Of a DNA stretch of 22,198 bases, positions 1 to 5,992 are shown piece after piece. Each line of letters starts with the position of its first letter. Within the stretch, counting starts at the first letter, position 1. The position numbers were made by a program, and so were the translations under genes. The notes beneath the pieces are model-generated. The model was not told the origin of the DNA. It saw nothing but the letters and a program-made list of their open reading frames with translations, and made no database searches. Source of the DNA: Alphaproteobacteria bacterium (GTDB lineage Bacteria; Pseudomonadota; Alphaproteobacteria; Sphingomonadales; Sphingomonadaceae); contig JAHJWA010000354.1 of the NCBI GenBank assembly GCA_018828205.1, positions 1-22,198 of the forward strand, in the 5' to 3' direction.

Positions 1-230
1 ATCCAGTCGAGGACCGCGACCGCAAGCTTGTTCGTGTCGCCGATGAAATCGATCAACACCGCGTTGAGCGTATAGCGCCACTCGAAGCCGGTGGCCTTGT
101 CGGCACCCGCAGGCCCGGCGCGCGCGGCGATCCGACCGCGGTCGATGAACACGGCCAGTGCTTGCGGGTTGCGTACTAGCTCGGGAAAGGCGGCGGTAAT
201 TGCGGTGCGGAAGGAATCGTGCTTGCGCAT
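1..230 (-). CDS. R: P2 gpR-like tail completion protein (partial, C-terminus outside window)
   Basis: The minus-strand frame opens with ATG at 230 and runs open to the window edge (about 76 residues). It begins MRKHDSFRTAITAAFPEL and contains VFIDRGRIA and FEWRYTLNAVLIDF. These match the N-terminal half of P2 gpR, which acts with gpS to complete the tail before it joins the head. It starts 10 bp after the stop of the Rz-like gene, so it continues the late operon. In P2 gpR also follows the lysis genes, which supports the call. The C-terminal half is not visible. Confidence 0.85.
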   Translation of the reverse strand, partial: MRKHDSFRTAITAAFPELVRNPQALAVFIDRGRIAARAGPAGADKATGFEWRYTLNAVLIDFIGDTNKLAVAVLDW

Positions 231-240
231 TTTGGTGGCC

Positions 241-903
241 CTACCGCTTCGCTGCTCGAGGGATAGGAACGGCGGCGACCTGATCTCTGCTTGCCGCTTC
301 TAGGCCGATCGCCCAACGCTGCGCCGCCTCGGCCTGCAGGGTGTTGATCGTGCAGATCCTCACGTCCTGGGCAGAGACCGCGACCAGACCGTCAAGAGAA
401 CCGGGGTCGGCAGCGAAACTGTCAGCGCTACCGGCGTCATCCAGCTGGGGCGTTCGACCGGTCGCTTGACCGTCTCCGGAGCTTCGATCTCCGGCGCCGG
501 CAGCGGCTCGGCCGCCTCGATCCGGATCTGCTTCGGTCCGCAGGCGGTGAGCAGCAACATAGCGATCGGCAGCAGCCAGCTCGCGGCGCGTTTCGTCTTC
601 GGCATGATCGTCGATCTCCTGGGCGATGGCGCGATAGGTATTTTCGGTAGCGGCTTTCGCCGCCGCGGCGCGGGCGCGGGCGTCCTCCTGGACAGCCGGC
701 ACGCGGTCGAGCTCTGCCTGCAGTCGCTCGGCCTTCGGCTTCCAGCCCTCGATCTCGACAGGCCAGATCTTCATGCCCTCGATGCGGGCGGTCTGAACCA
801 GACCGAAAGCGAGCAGGGCGATACCGACCGCCGCGATCGCGGCGAGCCAGATCCCCTTGAACGCATACCGGGCGCCCAGGCGGGAGGCGGGATCGAGCAG
901 CAT
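241..903 (-). CDS. Rz-like inner-membrane spanin (i-spanin)
   Basis: A 220-residue protein with ATG at 903 and a Shine-Dalgarno-like GGAGAA just upstream. Residues about 15-37 form one hydrophobic segment (IWLAAIAAVGIALLAFG). A long charged, alanine-rich helix follows (about 50-115, LQAELDR through DETRRELAAADRYVAAHRL), as expected for the periplasmic coiled coil of an i-spanin. In gram-negative phages the i-spanin pairs with an outer-membrane lipoprotein to fuse the two membranes at the end of lysis. The lipoprotein is encoded out of frame inside this gene (360-605). It is longer than lambda Rz (153 residues), with a C-terminal extension carrying RICTINTLQAEAAQRW beyond the overlap. The start overlaps the stop of the upstream gene (TGATG), indicating coupled translation. 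The role is inferred from architecture and position. Confidence 0.7.
   Translation of the reverse strand: MLLDPASRLGARYAFKGIWLAAIAAVGIALLAFGLVQTARIEGMKIWPVEIEGWKPKAERLQAELDRVPAVQEDARARAAAAKAATENTYRAIAQEIDDHAEDETRRELAAADRYVAAHRLRTEADPDRGGRAAAGAGDRSSGDGQATGRTPQLDDAGSADSFAADPGSLDGLVAVSAQDVRICTINTLQAEAAQRWAIGLEAASRDQVAAVPIPRAAKR
360..605 (-). CDS. Rz1-like outer-membrane lipoprotein spanin, nested within Rz
   Basis: An 81-residue ORF lying entirely inside the Rz-like gene in another frame. It begins MPKTKRAASWLLPIAMLLLT, and residues 17-22 (LLLTAC) form a clear lipobox, so Cys22 should be lipidated after signal peptidase II cleavage. The mature part is proline-rich (EPLPAPEIEAPE, VERPSWMTP), typical of Rz1-type o-spanins. 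The fully embedded arrangement copies lambda Rz/Rz1. It sits in the lysis cassette just downstream of the endolysin. The signal peptide, lipobox and nesting are visible; the partner function is known from the family. Automatic annotation would probably miss it because of the overlap. Confidence 0.8.
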   Translation of the reverse strand: MPKTKRAASWLLPIAMLLLTACGPKQIRIEAAEPLPAPEIEAPETVKRPVERPSWMTPVALTVSLPTPVLLTVWSRSLPRT

Positions 904-1130
904 CAGATCGGTTCTCCAGGAGCGAAGGGGATGCTGGCCTGCAGGCGCGGCCGGACTGGGCAGCGGCTGCGCAGCGTCTTCGCGGTCTTGCGCAGTTCGG
1001 AATTGTCCGCGGCGATCACCGTGAACGCGATGCGCCGGTCGGCGTAGCGCAGATCCTGCGCCCCCCACGAGGCGACGAAGCCGCAGGCCATGAGCAGTGC
1101 CGATGCGAGCAGGAGGCCGAGCTCCTTCAT
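903..1130 (-). CDS. Small secreted or membrane-anchored protein of the lysis cassette
   Basis: A 75-residue protein beginning MKELGLLLASALLMACGFVA. The first ~22 residues look like a signal peptide or membrane anchor. LMAC at 13-16 could be a weak lipobox, in which case Cys16 would be lipidated. The rest is polar and basic (DLRYADRRIAFTVIA, RKTAKTLRSRC) and has no domain I recognise. Its start overlaps the endolysin stop by 4 bases and its stop overlaps the Rz start, so all are translationally coupled. Position suggests an accessory lysis role, for example comparable in place to P2 LysA/LysB, but this is inference. Confidence 0.6.
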   Translation of the reverse strand: MKELGLLLASALLMACGFVASWGAQDLRYADRRIAFTVIAADNSELRKTAKTLRSRCPVRPRLQASIPFAPGEPI

Positions 1131-1768
1131 CTCCGCACCCCGCCTTCACTGCAGCGCGCGGCCTGCACATTGCCGAGCCGGTGATCGATCCAGCCCGGGA
1201 CGAAGGTCTCGAGCTTCGCGTTGCGATCTGCCATGCGCAGATATTCGTTGCCCTGCTGGGCATCCATCAGCTTGATCACCAGCTCGCAGGCCTTGCGCGC
1301 ACCGCGCTTGCGGGCCAACGCATCGTATGCGGCCGCGGTGGCCGGTCCGACACGGCAGTCCACCGCCAGATCGCGATAGTCGCGGCCTTGCCGGTTGAGC
1401 GCATTTAGCGCGCCCTGCAGCCAGCAGCTGGGGCGATGCGGTCCGAAGTTCACGCCCTGGTCGACCAGCTCCTCGCCCAGCGCGACGCTACTCTGCACGA
1501 TCCGATCGAAGCCCGGGGCCAAGACATAGTCTGTGCCGTAGATCTCGATCGCCGTCTCGACGGGGAGATTGCGCATGGAGCCGGTGTAGCCGTGCTGGCG
1601 CGCCACCTTCTCGGTGACGCCGTGGTTGGTCTTGCCGCCCGGATCGTTCGGGTTGTCGACATAGCCGCCCTCGACGCAGACGACGGCCAGCACGATCGCG
1701 GCGATCGCTGCGACGAGTCCGCCGGCAGCCTTGGCGCCGGTACCCGGGGAAAGTTTCGGATCAGGCAT
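1127..1768 (-). CDS. Endolysin, glycoside hydrolase 108-type, with N-terminal signal anchor
   Basis: A 213-residue muralytic enzyme. Residues 33-52 contain EGGYVDNPNDPGGKTNHGVT, the hallmark of GH108 lysozyme-like phage and host muramidases. Glu33 is the expected catalytic acid. The C-terminal part (about 100-190; NFGPHRPSCWLQGALN, DCRVGPATAAAYDALA) resembles the peptidoglycan-binding type 3 domain that usually follows. Residues about 14-32 form an alanine/glycine-rich hydrophobic segment ending directly at Glu33. That layout suits a signal-arrest-release (SAR) endolysin held inactive in the membrane, although release itself is inference. The start overlaps the holin stop by 8 bases. It should cleave the glycan backbone in the periplasm at lysis. 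Confidence 0.85.
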   Translation of the reverse strand: MPDPKLSPGTGAKAAGGLVAAIAAIVLAVVCVEGGYVDNPNDPGGKTNHGVTEKVARQHGYTGSMRNLPVETAIEIYGTDYVLAPGFDRIVQSSVALGEELVDQGVNFGPHRPSCWLQGALNALNRQGRDYRDLAVDCRVGPATAAAYDALARKRGARKACELVIKLMDAQQGNEYLRMADRNAKLETFVPGWIDHRLGNVQAARCSEGGVRR

Positions 1769-1985
1769 CGGGGCCGGCCTTCTTTGCGGCGAGCTCGCGG
1801 GCCCACTTCCACAGGAGGTAGGCGGCCTGCAGGGCGATGTAACTGAGCGTGGCGATCGCGACCCAGGTCTCGAGCGAGAGGCCAGCGAGCATCGCGCCGG
1901 TCACCGCGACCGGGGGACTGGTTTTACCCAACGCGCCGAGCGCGTCGCCGGCGGTCTGGTGCGAAGAGAAATTCGAAGACATCAT
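1761..1985 (-). CDS. Small membrane protein, probable holin
   Basis: About 74 residues, starting at a tandem ATG ATG (1985 or 1982), 1 bp after the stop of gene X. A longer in-frame start at 2012 would overlap X and is less likely. The sequence has a short hydrophobic stretch (PVAVTGAMLAGL), then a clear membrane helix (TWVAIATLSYIALQAAYLLW), then a basic and polar tail (KWARELAAKKAGPDA). Size, topology and position before the endolysin fit a holin that permeabilises or depolarises the inner membrane. There is no specific holin signature that I can name, so the class is not assigned. Confidence 0.7.
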   Translation of the reverse strand: MMSSNFSSHQTAGDALGALGKTSPPVAVTGAMLAGLSLETWVAIATLSYIALQAAYLLWKWARELAAKKAGPDA

Positions 1986-1986
1986 A

Positions 1987-2202
1987 TCAATCCCAGAGCT
2001 GGACGAGTTCACGGACGGGGGTGGCGGCAGGGGCGGGGACCGCTGGAAGGGTGACGATTGTGCCCGAAGCGATCACGACGCCGGCATCGGCCAGGCCGGG
2101 ATTGAGCTCGAGCGCCTGCTCAACGACGCCGGCCGCGGTGGTGCCGAGCTCCCGCCAGCAGACGAGATCGAGCGTGTCGCCCTGGATGGTGGTGACCCGC
2201 AT
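1987..2202 (-). CDS. X: P2 gpX-like tail protein (LysM-like)
   Basis: A 71-residue protein (MRVTTIQGDTLDLVCWRELG...ALELNPGLADAG...GTIVTLPA). The arrangement GDTLDLVCWRE, then LNPGLA, then G-IVTLP is the LysM-like fold of P2 gpX, a small tail protein (P2 gpX is 67 residues). In the family it is required for tail assembly and may contact peptidoglycan or tail hub parts. The ATG at 2202 overlaps the stop of L (TGATG), matching the L-X order of P2. The C-terminal tail is alanine/proline-rich and then ends RELVQLWD. Confidence 0.9.
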   Translation of the reverse strand: MRVTTIQGDTLDLVCWRELGTTAAGVVEQALELNPGLADAGVVIASGTIVTLPAVPAPAATPVRELVQLWD

Positions 2203-2681
2203 CAGATCAGTTCCACCGTGGTGCGAGTGACGCCGAGAATATCGCGGACCGCATGAGTCGCGGCGCGGCGCAGTTCGTCGGCTGCGGTCTTCTGCTCTTC
2301 CGCACGATCGCGCCCATCGAGCGTGGCGCTGACCTCGTTGTGGGTCTCGACGATATCGGCCGCGGCGACGCTGCACACCGCGCGGCGGTAGAGCAGCTCG
2401 GCAGCGGGCTCGCCGTCGATCGTCTCGTCGTCGATCGCAGCGAGTTCGGTCGCGCCGGCAAGGACATGCGCCGCTTTCCAGGCGCGCAGCTCGCGGCGAA
2501 CGTGCAGCATGCCGCCGCGCAGGGCATCGCGCACGCGCGTGTCGGTCACCGCACTGGCGATGACATAGCCGTCGCGGAATTGCGTGATCGAGACCGGCGG
2601 CCAGAACGCATCGCCCGCGACCTGATCGGCGGGATCGGGTGCCGGCGGGCTGGTGGGAGGCTGGGCGACAAAGCCGGACAT
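2202..2681 (-). CDS. L: P2 gpL-like head completion/stabilisation protein
   Basis: A 159-residue protein with a proline-rich N-terminus, then FWPPVSITQFRDGYVIASAV followed by TDTRVRDALRGGMLHVRREL. It later carries ELLYRRAVCSVAAADIVE and ATHAVRDILG. This matches P2 gpL (about 169 residues), which completes DNA-filled heads and forms the head-tail connector surface. Its place between M and X is as in P2. A gap of about 190 bp separates it from M and contains a strong hairpin (2848-2865). L may therefore have its own ribosome loading, but no promoter is evident. Confidence 0.9.
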   Translation of the reverse strand: MSGFVAQPPTSPPAPDPADQVAGDAFWPPVSITQFRDGYVIASAVTDTRVRDALRGGMLHVRRELRAWKAAHVLAGATELAAIDDETIDGEPAAELLYRRAVCSVAAADIVETHNEVSATLDGRDRAEEQKTAADELRRAATHAVRDILGVTRTTVELI

Positions 2682-2847
2682 GATGGTTCTGCGCTACCTC
2701 GGGCTGGTCGAGCGCGGCTGCGCCCGGGTTGGTTCTCGCCCGCGGCAAGCGGGGGGTGGGGAAGATCGCAAGGAACGCGGTGGGCGGGGCTTGCCCGCTC
2801 CGGCCTGTGGTCTTCCGCCCCCCGAGCGCCGCGGGGCGAGCTGGTGT

Positions 2848-2865
2848 GGCCGGGCGGACCCGGCC
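2848..2865 (-). other. Perfect hairpin just downstream of gene M
   Basis: GGCCGGG (2848-2854) pairs with CCCGGCC (2859-2865) across a 4-base loop, giving seven G:C pairs. On the transcribed minus strand the loop is TCCG, a UNCG-type tetraloop sequence. It begins 5 bases after the M stop codon. No T-run follows, so it is unlikely to be a simple intrinsic terminator. It could protect an mRNA 3' end, attenuate transcription or mark a processing point. The remaining gap to L (2682-2847) is G/C-rich and shows no convincing ORF. Confidence 0.45.
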
Positions 2866-2869
2866 GAAT

Positions 2870-3643
2870 TCATTCGTTCGCGGTCGCCTCGAGATCGCGG
2901 AGCTGGCGCTCGCGGGCCTCGATCAACTTCTTCACGCCGGCCTTGCTGTCGAGCTGCAGCGCGCGCTTGAACTTGCCGATCGCGGCGGTGATCGCGGCGC
3001 GCTTGCCGCCTGCAGGGCCCTGGTCACCCTCGGGCGCGACATCTGCGGCGCGCAGGATGACTTCGCCGATCGCGCGGTGCAGCTTGGCGCGCACCTGGTC
3101 CGGCATGTCCTCACCTTCGGTGAGCTCCTCGATCGTCAGAAAGGGCGCCAGCGGCGGGACACTGGTCTCGTCGAGCTGGAGCGCTTTCATCGCGGTCTCG
3201 GCGAATTCCTCGGCGATCATGCAACCGGCGGTGCGCTCGAAGCGCGTGGGGAGCTCCATGCCGTGGCCGATCACCACCGCCGCGCGGGGGACCGCGCGCT
3301 CGGCATCCGCGCAGTCGATCGCCCAGACCATCGTCTGGACAAGGATGTCGTCGGTCTCGATGCGCTTGTCTTCCGCCTGGGCGGCTGCGGCCGCCTCGAG
3401 CACGCCGGCACACCAATCGTCGTATTTCGGGAGGAGATCCGCCTTGCGCGCGATCTTCGCCTCGATCGACTGGATCTCCTTGAGGCTGCGCAGATCCTCG
3501 CCCAGCTCGGCGCGACGGTTTTCGTATTCGGTGACCTCGCGCGAGCGCTGAGGGGCGGCAGGTCGCTTGCCGGGAAGCGCAGCCGAGTTCGCGGCGCGCT
3601 GCCGACCTGCCATCTTTGCCTTGTGACGCATTGCGAGGCTCAT
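2870..3643 (-). CDS. M: P2 gpM-like terminase small subunit (endonuclease)
   Basis: A 257-residue protein. The N-terminus is basic (MRHKAKMAGRQR). LRSLKEIQSIEAKIARKADLL then matches the P2 gpM core, followed by DDWCAGVL, DDILVQTMVWAIDCAD, and near the end MPDQVRAKLHRAIG and LQLDSKAGVKKLIEARERQL. These blocks align in order with P2 gpM (247 residues), the terminase endonuclease that cuts cos with gpP. The start at 3643 has AAGGAA upstream at a reasonable distance; an in-frame ATG four codons later is an alternative. It is separated from N by a 63-bp gap holding an 11-bp-stem hairpin. Confidence 0.92.
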   Translation of the reverse strand: MSLAMRHKAKMAGRQRAANSAALPGKRPAAPQRSREVTEYENRRAELGEDLRSLKEIQSIEAKIARKADLLPKYDDWCAGVLEAAAAAQAEDKRIETDDILVQTMVWAIDCADAERAVPRAAVVIGHGMELPTRFERTAGCMIAEEFAETAMKALQLDETSVPPLAPFLTIEELTEGEDMPDQVRAKLHRAIGEVILRAADVAPEGDQGPAGGKRAAITAAIGKFKRALQLDSKAGVKKLIEARERQLRDLEATANE

Positions 3644-3663
3644 GCCGTCGTTCCTTCGGGTGG

Positions 3664-3691
3664 GACCGGCGGCTCGACAAAGCCGCCGGTC
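3664..3691 (-). other. Strong hairpin between N and M
   Basis: GACCGGCGGCT (3664-3674) and AGCCGCCGGTC (3681-3691) form a perfect 11-bp stem with a 6-base loop. It lies between the major capsid stop (3707) and the start of M (3643). No T-tract follows on the minus strand, so it is not a canonical intrinsic terminator. It may be a stability or attenuation element that keeps capsid mRNA abundant relative to terminase mRNA. Confidence 0.5.
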
Positions 3692-3706
3692 ATTGCATCA
3701 AGAGTT

Positions 3707-4834
3707 TCAGGATGCCGCGGGCTTGGCGCCCTGCGTCGGGCTCTCACCGATGGCGATGTTCTCGACGAGCACCACGCACTGGTACTCCTCGACGACATAG
3801 GCCTCGTTGACGCTCTCGTAGTTGGCCACCCGGTCGAATTCGGGCTCGTCCTTGAGCTGCCGGCGGCGGGTTTCTTCCTGCCAGTAGATCGAGAGGTTCG
3901 AGAGCTTGGTGATCAGGATCGCGTTGGCCGGGAACCCGCTGACGCGGATCGCGGGCAGTCCGCCGATCAGCTTGGTCGAACGCAGGATGCGATCGGTCGC
4001 CTCGACTTCGGTCGCGGTCGCGCCGGTCTTCTGCGCGATATTGAAATATTTGTCGTCGACCAGGTCGTGACCGACGATCACGACCAGATCGTTGTCGCCG
4101 CGCCAGCGCTCATGGATCAGCCGCTTGGCATCGAGCACGAGAGCGTCGAGCGAGCTATAATCGGCCGCCGCGGTCTCGGCATTGTCGAGCTCGGCATCGT
4201 AGAGAGTGACGCCCGGCTTGACGTAGATCGCCAGGAGCTCGTCGTCCTCGGTGCCGTCGTCATGAACTGTCAGATCGCCATCGACGATGACCTGCGCCGG
4301 CGCGTCGGTGCGGATCTTGTGCAGCCAGCCCTCGTTGACGTCCTCGAGATTGGGATTGGCGACCGGATCGGTGGTGTCCGCTGCTTCCACGCCGTGGAAG
4401 CCGATCGAGATACGATCGAGCGCGACCTGCTGGACGATGTCGTCGCGCAGGATCGTCTCGAACTCGGCGCGGTGGCGCCAGGCATCGAGCACATCATAGC
4501 GGCGCGACCAGTCGAAATTGGTCTGCTTGCACAGGTAGCGGCGCTTTTCGTTGCTGCCGCCGATCGCCGCGGGATTGCGGCGGGCACCGCCGCTGGTGTC
4601 GGTGCGACCGGCAACGCGGCGACCGGCGCCGATCCCGAGCACCTGGCCTTCCTGCTGCGTGACCGGGATCACGTTCACTTCCTGGAGGAACTCGCTCGAG
4701 GCGCGGACCTTGTCCTCGAGCTTCTGCTCGATGGCCGGATCGACGTTGAACTTGGTGGTCGCATCGGGGACGCCGTTGAGCAGCGCGATCTGCGACACAT
4801 AGGCGGAGAAGAGGGCACGGGTTTCGTTGCGCAT
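3707..4834 (-). CDS. N: P2 gpN-like major capsid protein
   Basis: A 375-residue protein of HK97 fold by family knowledge (P2 gpN is 357). It starts MRNETRALFSAYVSQIALLN and carries SSEFLQEVNVIPV, TDTSGGARRNP, ANPNLEDVNEGWLHKIRTDAPA, DYSSLDALVLDAK, DNDLVVIVGHDLVDDKYF, LPAIRVSGFPANAILITKL and YVVEEYQ. All are recognisable counterparts of P2 gpN blocks in the same order. The product is cleaved by the gpO protease during head maturation. An insertion-like acidic segment (GDLTVHDDGTEDDELLAIY, around residue 195) is extra relative to P2. The start has AGGA upstream. It follows O by 80 bp and should be the most abundant product of this operon. Confidence 0.95.
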   Translation of the reverse strand: MRNETRALFSAYVSQIALLNGVPDATTKFNVDPAIEQKLEDKVRASSEFLQEVNVIPVTQQEGQVLGIGAGRRVAGRTDTSGGARRNPAAIGGSNEKRRYLCKQTNFDWSRRYDVLDAWRHRAEFETILRDDIVQQVALDRISIGFHGVEAADTTDPVANPNLEDVNEGWLHKIRTDAPAQVIVDGDLTVHDDGTEDDELLAIYVKPGVTLYDAELDNAETAAADYSSLDALVLDAKRLIHERWRGDNDLVVIVGHDLVDDKYFNIAQKTGATATEVEATDRILRSTKLIGGLPAIRVSGFPANAILITKLSNLSIYWQEETRRRQLKDEPEFDRVANYESVNEAYVVEEYQCVVLVENIAIGESPTQGAKPAAS

Positions 4835-4914
4835 GATCGGTCCTGTCGGGCGTTACGTTTGGGGGCTGTGCGGTTGACGAATTGGAGGGTTCGATTGAGT
4901 GGCGGGGCCCGCGA

Positions 4915-5808
4915 TCAGCAGTCGGTGCGGGAGTAGTTGCCGCTGCCGCCGGTCGCCGCAGGGCGCCGGGGCGAACCGGACTTCTCGGTGTTCTCGATCG
5001 AGGCCTTGAGCGTATCGTGGTCGGCCTGGAGCTTGCTGAAGTCGGCGCGGATTTCCTGCCCCTGCTTTTCGACCGCAGCAGCCATCTGAGCGAAACCCTG
5101 GCCCATCAGAGCAGCGAAATTGTCGTTCGCGGGCGTCGGGGTGGGAGTGGGGGAAGGCTGGACCGGCGGGGTCTTGGGCTCTTCGTCCTCGTCGGACTTG
5201 GCGCCGAAATTCTCGAAGAACTTGGTCAGGCCGGCGAACAGCTTGCTGCTCTCGGTCTCGGCGGGCGCAGCTTCGTCGAATTCGAGGCCCTCGATCTCGC
5301 GCGCTGCGGAGAAGAAATTGCCCTTCTCGACCTTGCGCTCGGCGAAGAGGCTCGGCTTGCCGGCGCTCACTTGGCCGGCAGCAAATTCCATGATCTCGGT
5401 GCCGAGCGAAGCGGGGCTGTCGGTTACGGCGAGACCCTGCAGATAGGCCTTGCCGGTGGCGGCGAAGTTGGGGTTGAGCTCGATCGAGCTGAAGAGCTTC
5501 TGGCCCTTCGCCTGGATGGCGGCGAGGTTGTCGAGCGCGTCAACCTGGGCGAACAGGCCGAGCTTCTTCTCAGCCTTGCCGCCGAGCTGGAGTTCGACTT
5601 CGCGCGTCTCGAGGGCGACGACGTCGCCATAGGCGTTGAACGGGGGGTCCGCGCTGAAGCCGCGGATATGCTCCATATTGACCCGAGCCGTATAGGTCTT
5701 CGGGTCGTAGGAATCGGCCATCTCCTGGAGGGCGCCACGATCGAGAGTGCGGCCGTCGCAGGTGGCCCCTTCGACGGCGATGCAGAAAAATTTCGAACGC
5801 TTGGCCAT
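4915..5808 (-). CDS. O: P2 gpO-like capsid scaffold and maturation protease
   Basis: A 297-residue protein starting at 5808 (MAKRSKFFCIAVEGATCDGR), matching the start of P2 gpO (284 residues). A longer in-frame start at 5994 is rejected because it would run through the control region. Residues corresponding to the gpO serine protease triad are present: Asp18, His47 (NMEHIRG) and Ser108 (LFSSIELNPNF). The AVTDSPASLGTE block follows. The C-terminal third is the scaffold: a proline/threonine linker (PSPTPTPTPA), then a helical segment (QIRADFSKLQADHDTLKASIEN), ending ATGGSGNYSRTDC as gpO ends in a glycine-rich -NC tail. It is the first gene of the leftward late operon and diverges from P. Confidence 0.94.
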   Translation of the reverse strand: MAKRSKFFCIAVEGATCDGRTLDRGALQEMADSYDPKTYTARVNMEHIRGFSADPPFNAYGDVVALETREVELQLGGKAEKKLGLFAQVDALDNLAAIQAKGQKLFSSIELNPNFAATGKAYLQGLAVTDSPASLGTEIMEFAAGQVSAGKPSLFAERKVEKGNFFSAAREIEGLEFDEAAPAETESSKLFAGLTKFFENFGAKSDEDEEPKTPPVQPSPTPTPTPANDNFAALMGQGFAQMAAAVEKQGQEIRADFSKLQADHDTLKASIENTEKSGSPRRPAATGGSGNYSRTDC

Positions 5809-5923
5809 GATGTCTCTCAGCTCCGTCTCGGGTCCGTTTGGGGCGATCGACGCGCGGTGCCGCGCCGATTGAATTCCGGTCGCGCGAAAAGGGACGAGGA
5901 GGGCGCTCTGCTCAAGCCGCGGG

Positions 5924-5949
5924 TGTTGTAACGGCGGGTCGTTACAACA
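5924..5949. promoter_or_regulatory. 26-bp palindrome between divergent O and P, candidate late-activator site
   Basis: TGTTGTAAC (5924-5932) and GTTACAACA (5941-5949) are perfect inverted repeats around an 8-base centre. They lie in the 184-bp divergent region between O (start 5808) and P (start near 5993). In P2 this region carries the late promoters activated by Ogr, whose sites are TGT/ACA dyads centred about 55 bp upstream of transcription start. The arms contain TGT and ACA in that orientation, but the inner spacing is 14 rather than 12 bases. A start about 55 bp leftward would leave a leader of roughly 70 nt for O. The same site would place a P start close to its ATG. Confidence 0.6.
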
Positions 5950-5992
5950 TGCGCATGGCGCGCGACCCGCGGTGGCGGGGTTAGCTGCGGCC

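Noticed and set aside
2729..4936. Very long plus-strand open frame (735 residues) opposite M and N
   Set aside because: It is a shadow of the capsid and terminase genes caused by high G+C third positions. The minus-strand products match P2 proteins along their length.
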